From the NCBI GenBank assembly GCA_003021785.1, contig PXQU01000001.1, positions 62,001 through 126,000 of the forward strand: a stretch of 64,000 bases of DNA, read 5' to 3'. The stretch is from Halobacteriales archaeon QH_7_65_31. GTDB taxonomy: Archaea; Halobacteriota; Halobacteria; Halobacteriales; Haloarculaceae. A program made the translations under genes and the position numbers. The notes under the pieces were generated by a model. The model was not told the DNA's origin and did not search any database. It saw only the letters and a program-made list of their open reading frames with translations. Position 1 is the first letter of the stretch, and each line of letters begins with the position of its first letter. Of this stretch, positions 17,927-25,339 are shown one piece after another.

Positions 17927-17935
17927 TTTTATATC
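17927..17935 (+). promoter_or_regulatory. Box A of the RecA-like gene
   Basis: TTTTATATC lies 25 bp before the ATG at 17960, which is ideal leaderless spacing. Confidence 0.65.
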
Positions 17936-17959
17936 TCGCAGGGATAGACTCCCGTCTGG

Positions 17960-18586
17960 ATGCCAGAGCGCTTCGACACGGGAACGGGGCCTCTCGACCG
18001 AGAGCTGGACGGTGGGTTCACCCCCGGAACGCTCGCGGCGTACGTCGCCGGGCCGGCTGGGCAGGCCGAGACGCTGCTGTTTCAGCTCGCGACGCGCCGC
18101 CCCACGACCTACGTCACGACGGTCACGCCTCCCTCGAAGATCGAAGCGACGGTCGAATCGATGGCGGGGATGAGCGATACGGAAGGGTTCGAGATCAGCA
18201 CCTTTCGTCGGGGGGACTCCGTCGAGTCGCTGCTCGAATCGCTCCCGATCCGGGAGGAGACGTTCGTCATCGTCGACGCCGTGAACGCGCTCGAACGCGC
18301 CGACCCGGAGACGTACCACGAGTTCCTGACGCAGTTCGCCGCGGAGCTACAGCGAACCGATTCGGTCGGGCTTCTCCACGCCGTCGCGGGAGCCACCACT
18401 CCGGCGACGCGTGACTGGACGCTTCGCGCGGCGGACCTGATACTCCGGCTCACGATCAGCTACGACGGGATCGAGCCGGAGACGCTGTTGCGAATCCAGA
18501 AGTCACGCGGGCAGCGACCGCCCGACGAGGCGCTCAAGATCAAGCTCGGATCGACCGTCGAGATCGACACGTCGTGGGACATGTGA
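17960..18586 (+). CDS. RecA/RAD55-like protein lacking a Walker A lysine
   Basis: The 208-residue protein has the KaiC/RAD55 start (TGTGPLDRELDGGFTPGTL), but the P-loop reads GPAGQAETLL instead of GPPGTGKT, so the nucleotide-binding Lys is missing. A Walker B-like strand (FVIVDAVNAL) remains. Such reduced RecA-like proteins occur beside haloarchaeal pilus operons. It is divergent from pilB with about 210 bp between starts, so a regulatory or scaffold role in pilus expression is possible but inferred. The box A at 17927 supports the ATG chosen. Confidence 0.78.
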   Translation: MPERFDTGTGPLDRELDGGFTPGTLAAYVAGPAGQAETLLFQLATRRPTTYVTTVTPPSKIEATVESMAGMSDTEGFEISTFRRGDSVESLLESLPIREETFVIVDAVNALERADPETYHEFLTQFAAELQRTDSVGLLHAVAGATTPATRDWTLRAADLILRLTISYDGIEPETLLRIQKSRGQRPPDEALKIKLGSTVEIDTSWDM

Positions 18587-18587
18587 G

Positions 18588-19100
18588 CTATCGGAGCGCG
18601 AGCACCGCCAACAACACCCCGCCGAAGACGAGCGCGATCGTCGCCGGAGGGATCGCGTCCGTCGCCGCGCTGAACGCGAGATAGCCGACGCCGGCGGTGA
18701 CAGCCGCTGTGATCGACGTGACGCCGAGCCGAGCGAGCACTGCCGTCCGCGTCTCCCCGCGACGACCGATCGCCGTCGCCAGCGATAGCCCCGTCGCCGC
18801 GAGATCGTAGCTGACGAACGCGATCGCCGTCGCGGCGACGAGACGCGGCATCGACGCGCTACCGATCCCGGCGGTCAACAGTGCGAGCGCGAACAGTCCG
18901 GCTCCGACGTCGAGGGCCTGTCGGCTCCGTCGTCTGACGGCGACCGCCCAGATCACCGCTCCACCTACCCCGAGCAGTGCGGCGGCCGGCACTGACACCA
19001 GCAACAGCGCGGCGAGGAGGCTACCGACCGTCACCAGCGACCGTGCGAGCGGCGACACCGCCGGTTCGAACGCCGCGGTATCGGAGCTCACTGCGTCCAC
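18588..19100 (-). CDS. Membrane protein of the DUF58 cluster
   Basis: The 170-residue protein has about five hydrophobic helices after a short soluble head (MDAVSSDTAAFEPAVSPLAR). It is the last gene of a four-gene minus-strand cluster and overlaps the DUF58 gene by 13 bp. It is convergent with the RecA-like gene, 1 bp apart. In haloarchaea a small membrane protein regularly follows DUF58 genes (DUF7519-like, tentative). The function is unknown. Confidence 0.75.
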   Translation of the reverse strand: MDAVSSDTAAFEPAVSPLARSLVTVGSLLAALLLVSVPAAALLGVGGAVIWAVAVRRRSRQALDVGAGLFALALLTAGIGSASMPRLVAATAIAFVSYDLAATGLSLATAIGRRGETRTAVLARLGVTSITAAVTAGVGYLAFSAATDAIPPATIALVFGGVLLAVLALR

Positions 19101-20359
19101 CGCCGGCTCGCGGCCACGACCGTCGTCTCGAACGGCTCGTCCCCCCAGTCGATCGCTCGAACCCCGCTCCGGCGGAGCGTCGAGAGCCGCAGCGACCGCT
19201 CGACCGCTTCGAGCCGCTGGCCCGTCGTCACGCTCCCGGTCGGGTCCGGACTGACGACCGTCACCGGGTGACCGTGTGCCTCGTACGCTCGGATCGCCGT
19301 CACGATGAAATCATCGAGCAGCGGTGAAAAGACGAGCAGCTGTGTCCCGCCGGTGAGCCGCCGTCGGAGTCGTCGCCGCGCCAGCCACGGCAGCGACTCG
19401 TCGGCCGACAGACCGACGACGAACCCCGGGTCCGTCGCGAACAGCTCGCGAAGCCGCGCGCGGTGTGTCGGTCCCGCCCCGGGTGCGAGCCACACGGGAC
19501 TCGGCCCGAGCGTCGCGATGCCGACGCGATCGCCGCTGTCGAGCAGTCCCCCGGCGGCCGTCGCTGCCGCCTCGACCGACCGAGCTACCGCCGAGTCGGT
19601 CGTTCCGGCGTCCGTGTCGCTCCGCGTGTCCACCACGACCACCACGGAGCCGGCCCGCTCCCTTCGGAACGAGACGGTCGCCAGCTCACCGGTCCGGGCG
19701 ACGCGTTTCCAGTCGATCCGCGAGAGCGGATCGCCGTGCCGGTACTCGCGAGTCGCGTGGAACTCGACGCCTTCGCCGCCGGTGTCGGTCGCTCGCGCGC
19801 CGGCGTACGGCGTCTGTTGGGTCCGTAGCGGGACCGACACCGCGGTATCGAGCGACGGGCGGACGGCCAGCTCGTCCGAACCGGTCGCCGTCCGTTCGGA
19901 CTCGCGCTCGTGTGCGCCGGTCGCGTCGCGAACGGTGGTGGTCGTCGATCCGAACGGGTGGATGCCGACACGCGCTTCGAGGACGTACTGGAAGCTGGCG
20001 CTCTCCCCGGTTCGGAGAGCGGTCGCGTGTCGCGGCGATCCGGCGACCACCGACAGCGCCGGCGGGACGCCGTCGACGATCCGCAGGTCCGTCACCGGGC
20101 CGTCGCCGTCGTTCGTCACCGTCACCGTTACCGTCGTCTGCTGGCCCGGCGCGGGTGACTGCTCCGTCACCGACCGCTCGACCCGGAGCGTCGGCTCCGG
20201 CGGTGTGCTCACCGCAGCCGTCCCGCCCGCCACGACGGCGAACACCGCGACTAACAGCGGTCCCGGTGTCTCAAGCAGCGCCGCGAGCACGAGCGCCCCG
20301 AACGCGAGGCCCCCCACGCCCACCCACCGAAGCGTCTCTCGCTCCGCGACGACGTTCAC
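19088..20359 (-). CDS. DUF58 domain protein
   Basis: The 423-residue protein has two N-terminal hydrophobic helices, a beta-sandwich (CARDB/BatA-like) region (TVTVTVTNDGDGPVTDLRIVD) and the DUF58 signature EYRHGDPLSRIDWKRVART at about 225. A von Willebrand-like segment follows (VVVVVDTRSDTDAG), consistent with a MIDAS-type metal site. DUF58 proteins usually work with MoxR AAA+ ATPases and DUF4129/transglutaminase proteins at the cell envelope. Here DUF4129 is two genes upstream, but no MoxR gene is in the cluster. It overlaps the upstream gene by 4 bp. Confidence 0.88.
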   Translation of the reverse strand: MNVVAERETLRWVGVGGLAFGALVLAALLETPGPLLVAVFAVVAGGTAAVSTPPEPTLRVERSVTEQSPAPGQQTTVTVTVTNDGDGPVTDLRIVDGVPPALSVVAGSPRHATALRTGESASFQYVLEARVGIHPFGSTTTTVRDATGAHERESERTATGSDELAVRPSLDTAVSVPLRTQQTPYAGARATDTGGEGVEFHATREYRHGDPLSRIDWKRVARTGELATVSFRRERAGSVVVVVDTRSDTDAGTTDSAVARSVEAAATAAGGLLDSGDRVGIATLGPSPVWLAPGAGPTHRARLRELFATDPGFVVGLSADESLPWLARRRLRRRLTGGTQLLVFSPLLDDFIVTAIRAYEAHGHPVTVVSPDPTGSVTTGQRLEAVERSLRLSTLRRSGVRAIDWGDEPFETTVVAASRRWTQ

Positions 20360-21072
20360 GAGCGTGACACCCCCTCGTTCGGGTCCCAGCTCGCTTCCGC
20401 TTCCGACGCTGCCTGCCGGGACTCGCCGAGATCACTCGCCGTCGGCTCCGCCCGTCCGTTGTCGGTGACGCCCGAGGCCCCCGTCGCGGTCGTCTCGTCC
20501 AGCTGCTCGGCGAGCACGGCGACGACGCGGTCGGCGCGTCGCTCGAACGCCGAGCCGCCGCCGAACAGTGCCCGCAGCGACTGCCGGCCCGCCGCGGTCC
20601 GCGTCTCGGCGACCAGCTCCCGCACCGACCTGTCTCGCTCGTCGGCGTCGGTGAACAGCGCCGCCGCGATCGGATCCTCCGTCCACGTGCCGGCGGCGAG
20701 CCGGTCGCGAGCCGCCGACTCGCTGTGGCCCTCTCGCATGAGGACCTGTGTCGCCGCCGCGTGTAGTCGCTGTCGAACCGTCTCCTTTCGCTCGTTCGCG
20801 TGCGGCGTCTCCCCCGTGCCGGCCACCCGGAGCTGCCGGTCGAACTCCTCGCCGGGCGGTGAGACGGCGACCGTCTCGGGCGGCAGTCGATCCGTTGAGT
20901 CCGGTGACGCCCACCACCGTCTCGCAACGGCCGCGACGACACCGAACGCGGCGACGAGACCGACGGCCGAACTCACGAGCGTCGCCGGTATCCACCCGAC
21001 GGCCGCCGGTGCGGCTATCGCCGCCAGCCCGGCGGCGACGATCAACACCCCCACCACCAGCGTACGTCTCAT
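20356..21072 (-). CDS. Membrane protein between DUF4129 and DUF58 genes
   Basis: The 238-residue protein has two N-terminal transmembrane helices (residues about 4-50) and a long soluble helical domain (LLRVAGTGET... VRQRLHAAATQVLMREGHSES), with a disordered acidic tail. It resembles a conserved haloarchaeal partner of DUF58/DUF4129 proteins (DUF7269-like, tentative). Overlaps of 4 bp on both sides imply translational coupling. The function is not known. Confidence 0.75.
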   Translation of the reverse strand: MRRTLVVGVLIVAAGLAAIAAPAAVGWIPATLVSSAVGLVAAFGVVAAVARRWWASPDSTDRLPPETVAVSPPGEEFDRQLRVAGTGETPHANERKETVRQRLHAAATQVLMREGHSESAARDRLAAGTWTEDPIAAALFTDADERDRSVRELVAETRTAAGRQSLRALFGGGSAFERRADRVVAVLAEQLDETTATGASGVTDNGRAEPTASDLGESRQAASEAEASWDPNEGVSRS

Positions 21073-21956
21073 CGGTCATCCTCGTACCGCTCGATGCTCC
21101 GGAGGGCCTGCTCTGCCTGACTCGCTCGGTCGTCGGTCACCGGATACGCGCCGTAGCGGGTCTCCTCGAACAGCCGCGTCAGCTCGGTCACGTCGTCGCG
21201 GTCGAACCCCGCGGCGACGGCTTCCTCGGCGAATTCTGCGGGCGTCGCCGAGTCCGGGCGCTCGATGTCAAGCGCCGTCGTCATCTCCTGCCAGGCGCGG
21301 TAGATCTCGTTGTCCACGTCGACTCCGGCGGCGACCCGGTCTGCGGCCGCGCCGGCGGTTCGTGCGACCGTCTCCATCTCCGTGCTCCTCTCTTCCGTCG
21401 CCGTCGCGGTGTGGTCGTCACTGCGACCCGAGAACACGACCAGCACCGCGCCACCGAGCAGGAGCACCACGACGAGCCCGGCGAGGACGACCGGTGGATC
21501 GACGGACTGCGTGACCTGCTCGCCGGCGGCGGCGACACCAACGCCCTCGCCGCCACCGCCCGTCGAGACGTTCGTCTGGTTCACCCCACCCATCGCGGTC
21601 GGATCTCGCCGTCCCCTGAGCTCCAGCAGGAGCGCTCCGACGAGGATGATACTCACGGCGACGAGGGCGGCTCTCCGCTGTGGACGCCGGAGCATGTTGA
21701 GTACGCTCGCGAGGAGGAGCGCGAGCAGGATCGCGCCCAGAATCTGCCGGACCAGCGGTGGGATCGTCGGGAGGGCGTCAGTCGTCCTCGGCTCCTGTTC
21801 GCGTATCTGGTTCCGGTCACCGTCCCCGTCCCCGGGACCAGTGCCTGCACCGGAGCCGCCGCCCTGTGACAGCGAATCGAGTGCGCCCGCAGCCACGCCG
21901 AGACCCACGACGAGCACGCCGACGAGCACGAGCGCGACTGCGCGCTGACGGTCCAT
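21069..21956 (-). CDS. DUF4129 domain membrane protein
   Basis: The 295-residue protein starts MDRQRAVALVLVGVLVVGLG (signal-like helix). It has three further hydrophobic segments and a soluble C-terminal domain with the DUF4129 pattern (YRAWQEMTTALDIERPDSATPAEFAEEA... YGAYPVTDDRASQAEQAL). This domain is usually fused to or next to transglutaminase-like proteins in envelope clusters. I prefer the ATG at 21956 to the GTG at 21968. It is the first gene of the cluster and divergent from the alcohol dehydrogenase. Confidence 0.82.
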   Translation of the reverse strand: MDRQRAVALVLVGVLVVGLGVAAGALDSLSQGGGSGAGTGPGDGDGDRNQIREQEPRTTDALPTIPPLVRQILGAILLALLLASVLNMLRRPQRRAALVAVSIILVGALLLELRGRRDPTAMGGVNQTNVSTGGGGEGVGVAAAGEQVTQSVDPPVVLAGLVVVLLLGGAVLVVFSGRSDDHTATATEERSTEMETVARTAGAAADRVAAGVDVDNEIYRAWQEMTTALDIERPDSATPAEFAEEAVAAGFDRDDVTELTRLFEETRYGAYPVTDDRASQAEQALRSIERYEDDR

Positions 21957-22043
21957 ACCGTGTGACACACGTCATCGCAGTTATGAATTGTGGCTCCCGG
22001 ACGACCGCAGTACAGTTTTCCCGCCGGCGACAGAGCAGTCGTC

Positions 22044-23234
22044 ATGAAGACACCAGCCGCCTTTGGTTTCGCGTACCGGCCGGGAACGATCCGCTTCGGC
22101 GCGGGGACCGTCGCCACGCTCGCTGCCGAGCTCGACGCGCAGGGTATCGATCAGGTGCTCGTCTGCTGTGGCGAGAGCGTCGGTGCGACCGCCGGCGTCC
22201 GTACACCGGTCGAGACCGGGCTGGGGGAGCATCACGCCGACACCTTCGCCGGGACGAGCGCACGCAAGGCGCTGACCGAGGCCGCTGCCGCCCGGGACCG
22301 CTACCGCGAGGCCGACGCCGACGCGTTCCTCGCACTCGGTGGTGGCTCCGCACTCGACGTGGTGAAAGCCGCCGCCGTGCTCACTGCCAGCGAGCAGTCG
22401 CTTCCGGACGCCGCCCGCTCGCTCGCCGAGACCGGAACCCTCCCGATACCGGACGGCGATCTGCCGCCGATTCTCGCCGTGCCGACCACCCTCGCTGGGG
22501 CAGACCTCTCGCAGATGGCCGGTCTCACCGCCGGCCCGGACTCGGGCGCGCTCAACGAGCGCGTCGCCGGCGGTCTCAGCGACGAGCGGCTCATGCCCGC
22601 GGGGCTGTGGTACGATCCCGAGCTGTTCGTCCACACGCCCGCCGATGTCCTCGCCGCCTCCGCGATGAACGGCTTCGACAAGGCCGTCGAGACGGTCTAC
22701 GCCGCGAACGCGACCGCAGTCACCGACGCGACCGCCGTCCACGCGCTCCGGCTCTGTCGGACCGCACTGCCCGAACTCGGCGGTGGGACCGACGACGTCG
22801 AGACGCTTTCCGACGCTGTCGCGGGCGTCATGCTCGCCCAGTACGGCATCTCCAACGGCGGTAGTTCCACGCTGTCGCTCATCCACGCCTTCGGCCACGG
22901 GCTGACGGCCGTCAGCGACGTGCAACAGGGAGTGGCCCACGGCGCGGTCGCCCCCCACGCGCTCTCGTATCTCTTCTCGGAGACCGACGGTCGTCGTGAG
23001 CTACTGGCCGAGGGGCTGGGCGTCGAATCCGCCGAGGGAGTCGTCGGGAGGGTCGCCGAGATTCGCGACGGACTCCGCCTCCCGACGCGGCTCGCCGACA
23101 CCGCAGTCGAGCGATCCGCGCTCGACCGCGCGGCTGAGATCACCGCCGAAGACGGCCTCATGGCGAACGCACCGCCGGAGCTGGACGCGACCGAGTCAGC
23201 GCTACGGGACGTGCTCGCCGCCGCGTGGGAGTGA
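22044..23234 (+). CDS. Iron-containing alcohol dehydrogenase family protein (maleylacetate-reductase-like)
   Basis: The 396-residue protein has the two-domain Fe-ADH layout: an N-terminal Rossmann-like half with the NAD(P) loop ALGGGSALDVVKA (about 98-110) and PTTLAGADLSQMAGLT near 155, then the helical metal domain. Candidate metal ligands lie in NGFDKAVE and IHAFGHGLTAVSDVQQGVAHG. The PTTLAG motif resembles maleylacetate reductases, but the substrate cannot be assigned. The ATG at 22044 gives the normal start; the ORF from 21990 adds non-homologous residues. It is monocistronic, with an 8-bp-stem hairpin about 50 bp downstream. Confidence 0.85.
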   Translation: MKTPAAFGFAYRPGTIRFGAGTVATLAAELDAQGIDQVLVCCGESVGATAGVRTPVETGLGEHHADTFAGTSARKALTEAAAARDRYREADADAFLALGGGSALDVVKAAAVLTASEQSLPDAARSLAETGTLPIPDGDLPPILAVPTTLAGADLSQMAGLTAGPDSGALNERVAGGLSDERLMPAGLWYDPELFVHTPADVLAASAMNGFDKAVETVYAANATAVTDATAVHALRLCRTALPELGGGTDDVETLSDAVAGVMLAQYGISNGGSSTLSLIHAFGHGLTAVSDVQQGVAHGAVAPHALSYLFSETDGRRELLAEGLGVESAEGVVGRVAEIRDGLRLPTRLADTAVERSALDRAAEITAEDGLMANAPPELDATESALRDVLAAAWE

Positions 23235-23287
23235 CGACCCGTTTCGACCTCATCGTGGGTTGCTCCGCTGTCTGACCTCGATCCGTT

Positions 23288-23308
23288 CAGTCTGTGCGAG
23301 ACAGACTG
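23288..23308. terminator. Stem-loop downstream of the Fe-ADH gene
   Basis: CAGTCTGT and ACAGACTG form a perfect 8-bp stem around a 5-nt loop, 54 bp after the Fe-ADH stop. No T-run follows, so it may stabilise the 3' end rather than terminate. The remainder of 23235-23428 shows no gene. Confidence 0.4.
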
Positions 23309-23428
23309 CGCCATCGAAGAACGCCGTGATACCAGCGCAGTCGAAGGACGCCGTGACACACGCGGGGGAACACCGCCGAACTGACAGTGACTCGACGACG
23401 GCGACCGCCTCGCGCTTCGCGTTGAGCG

Positions 23429-24094
23429 TTATCGTGACGTGGCTGACCCCGGTCGGAGTACGTTCCGGTGGCCGGCGAGCACCCCGACGAGAGCCCCGAT
23501 GAAGTGTGCGACGTAGCCGACCCGTCCGCCGCCCCCCGAGAAGTAGACCGTCGTGACGGCGGCGACGGCGAGGGCGATCAGCACGACGACGTATTTCGGG
23601 ACGCCACGCAGCACCGTCGACGAGAGGCGGTTCGAACTCGCGATATAGCCGACGAGCGCCAGCGCGGCCCCGGACGCGCCAAGAACGCTATTCGAGACGG
23701 CAGTCCCAGCACTGAGTGCGTCCGATACCGCGACCTGTGCGACACCGGCGAGCATCCCCGAGCCGACGAAGAACGCGTGAAAGCGCGGGAGTGAAGCGCG
23801 GAGCGAGACCAACCCCCCGGCGAGCACCACGATCACCGCGTTGCCGAGTAGATGCGATGGGTCCGCGTGGGCGTAGACACTCAGCGGAAGCTCCCACCAC
23901 GGGAGCAGTATCGGCTGTCGGAGGGCGAACGCGGCCCCGCTGCCGCTCTGTCGAACGGTCCACCCGACGATCGAAACCACGCTCATTCCGATGAGCGTGT
24001 GCGACACGGGACTCAGCGCCAGCGCCTTCCCGAGTGACCGACCGTCGTCGGTCGACTCCGACTGTGACTCGACGCCGAACTCTGTCCGAGACAC
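23429..24094 (-). CDS. Rhomboid family intramembrane serine protease
   Basis: The 221-residue protein has a soluble acidic head and about six transmembrane helices. It carries the rhomboid features HADPSHLLGNAVIVV (the HxxxN-type motif before TM2), the catalytic serine motif GASGAALAL near residue 140, and the catalytic histidine in VAHFIGALVGVLAGH near 196. Rhomboids cleave membrane proteins within or near the lipid bilayer. It is convergent with Fe-ADH and has its own upstream region of 262 bp shared with the vapBC operon. Confidence 0.88.
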   Translation of the reverse strand: MSRTEFGVESQSESTDDGRSLGKALALSPVSHTLIGMSVVSIVGWTVRQSGSGAAFALRQPILLPWWELPLSVYAHADPSHLLGNAVIVVLAGGLVSLRASLPRFHAFFVGSGMLAGVAQVAVSDALSAGTAVSNSVLGASGAALALVGYIASSNRLSSTVLRGVPKYVVVLIALAVAAVTTVYFSGGGGRVGYVAHFIGALVGVLAGHRNVLRPGSATSR

Positions 24095-24198
24095 GGCTCA
24101 CCTGTCTTCTGTGCTGAGTTCATAAAAATATACACTACAGGCTCTTTACCGGCCAAGTAGATCGACAGACGGCGAGGGAGCGAATCTCCGTGCCGAAT

Positions 24199-24308
24199 TG
24201 TTTCAATCCCGTATGGTTTTTACGTCCTGTGACAGTATCGTGGGAGTTTCGTTCCGGAACGCAACAGGATGTTGCAACAGGGAAGAAACCCACTACGGGA
24301 TTGAAACA
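24199..24308. repeat. Inverted pair of CRISPR-repeat-like sequences upstream of vapBC
   Basis: A perfect 15-bp inverted repeat (TGTTTCAATCCCGTA at 24199-24213, TACGGGATTGAAACA at 24294-24308) marks the ends. The right arm is a 37-nt unit, 24271-24307, beginning GTTGCAACAGGGAAGAAACC and ending CTACGGGATTGAAAC. The ATTGAAAC end is typical of CRISPR repeats. The left arm continues with weaker similarity to its reverse complement to about 24236. A spacer-sized interval of about 34 nt containing the palindrome GTTCCGGAAC separates them. There is no array and no cas gene in the window. Confidence 0.6.
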
Positions 24309-24356
24309 TTACGAGCGGGGCAAGGCTGATAGGTCGGCATACACGTATCTACACCT

Positions 24357-24608
24357 ATGAGCACGAAACGAACGGTAAAACTGGATTCAGACCTGTATGG
24401 CCGTGTGAAGGCACAGAAGCGGGACGACGAGACGTTTTCAGAGGCGATAGAACGGCTCATTGGGGGTCGCGGAGTGTCGCTGCTCGATCTCGCGGACGGA
24501 GAAGAGCACGATCCTGAGCGCGAGACAGAGATGCTGGAACGGCTGGAACGAACGGCAGAGGCTGACGAGGCGGAACTAAACCAGCTGGGGGAGAAGCGTG
24601 ATTCTTGA
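24357..24608 (+). CDS. vapB: VapB-type antitoxin
   Basis: The 83-residue protein starts MSTKRTVKLDSDLYGRVKAQ, a ribbon-helix-helix-like DNA-binding head, followed by the ETFSEAIERLIGG motif common in haloarchaeal VapB and a charged helical tail that would wrap the toxin. Such antitoxins bind VapC and repress their own promoter. It overlaps vapC by 11 bp, implying coupled translation. The gene starts 49 bp after the CRISPR-like repeat and has lower GC than its neighbours, suggesting acquisition. Confidence 0.85.
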   Translation: MSTKRTVKLDSDLYGRVKAQKRDDETFSEAIERLIGGRGVSLLDLADGEEHDPERETEMLERLERTAEADEAELNQLGEKRDS

Positions 24609-25023
24609 CACCAACTTCCTCATTGAGCTGGATAACAACAATCCCGACGCGGTAGAGAAAGCCCGAGAGATCGAGGCAAGCGGAGAGGCGCGACAGATCC
24701 CACAGATGGTGATGTTTGAGCTGTGGACGGCTGTCGGAAAGGGGACGCAGACGAACCACAATCGGCGGAAGTACGAGCGAATACTGCAAGGGCTACCGCA
24801 GGCTGCGTTCACTCCAGAGATTGCAAAGTTGGCGGGGAAAATCGAAGGTGAGGCACAAGCAGATGACCCGAATGAGTCTGGTATTGGCGCTGGTGATGCG
24901 ATTGTCGCTGCGACAGGCATAGTACTCGATGAGCCGGTCGTGACCAGCGACGAGACGGATTTTGTGAATCGGATTCAGACGAACCTCGGATACACGGATC
25001 TTCGTGTAGAGACGTACACGTAG
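24598..25023 (+). CDS. vapC: VapC-type PIN-domain ribonuclease toxin
   Basis: The 141-residue protein is a full PIN domain. The acidic residues expected for Mg binding are visible: Asp4 (MILDTNFLIE), the Glu in VMFELW near 41, the Asp in GAGDAIVAATG near 99 and the Asp in VTSDETDF near 117. VapC toxins cleave RNA, often initiator tRNA or rRNA. The start is GTG within the vapB 3' end. A degenerate CRISPR-like repeat follows 60 bp downstream, and tRNA-Met lies directly after it. Confidence 0.87.
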   Translation: MILDTNFLIELDNNNPDAVEKAREIEASGEARQIPQMVMFELWTAVGKGTQTNHNRRKYERILQGLPQAAFTPEIAKLAGKIEGEAQADDPNESGIGAGDAIVAATGIVLDEPVVTSDETDFVNRIQTNLGYTDLRVETYT

Positions 25024-25083
25024 TCACAGCCAGCCGACTTTCTGAGGCTGGTCCCGCTCTGCTTTCGACGAACGCCCCAAGAC

Positions 25084-25120
25084 GTTGGAACAGGAAAGAA
25101 ACCCACTCAAAGAGAGAAGC
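25084..25120 (+). repeat. Degenerate CRISPR-repeat-like unit downstream of vapC
   Basis: This 37-nt sequence starting GTTGGAACAGGAAAGAAACC matches the 24271-24307 unit at 28 of 37 positions, including 22 of the first 24. It has the same orientation and ends one base before the tRNA-Met 3' end. The conserved 5' half and eroded 3' half suggest a decayed copy. Confidence 0.55.
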
Positions 25121-25121
25121 A

Positions 25122-25250
25122 TGGCCGGGGTGGGCTCCGAACCCACGATCTCCGCATATCCCAGGTGTCGGATAGGCATCCGACGGGGAGGCGGGAAGCC
25201 GACTCGTAACCCTATGAGTGCGGCGCTATGTCCAGCTAAGCCACCCGGCC
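25122..25250 (-). tRNA. Elongator tRNA-Met (anticodon CAT) with intron
   Basis: On the minus strand GGCCGGG pairs with CCCGGCC, followed by discriminator A. There is a D arm GCTTAGCTGGACATAGC, an anticodon stem CCGCA/TGCGG and a T arm GTGGG-TTCGGAG-CCCAC. The anticodon loop reads CTCATA, then a 55-nt intron (25158-25212), then A, so the intron sits one base after the anticodon, the canonical archaeal site. Mature length would be 74 nt. Introns in elongator tRNA-Met genes are known in haloarchaea and are removed by the tRNA splicing endonuclease. Confidence 0.93.
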
Positions 25251-25310
25251 TATCACCGGGTAGCAAACTGACGGACTTGAAGCTGTCTATCCCGCCTGCT
25301 CCCCTGCAGA

Positions 25311-25316
25311 TTTATG
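25311..25316 (+). promoter_or_regulatory. Box A of the 293-residue conserved gene
   Basis: TTTATG lies 24-29 bp before the ATG at 25340, supporting a leaderless or very short-leader transcript. Confidence 0.5.
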
Positions 25317-25339
25317 CCGTGTGCCGGAAACACAGGAGC

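Noticed and set aside
24199-25120. A functional CRISPR array
   Set aside because: Only isolated, partly degenerate repeat-like units are present, one in inverted orientation, with a gene pair instead of spacers and no cas genes.
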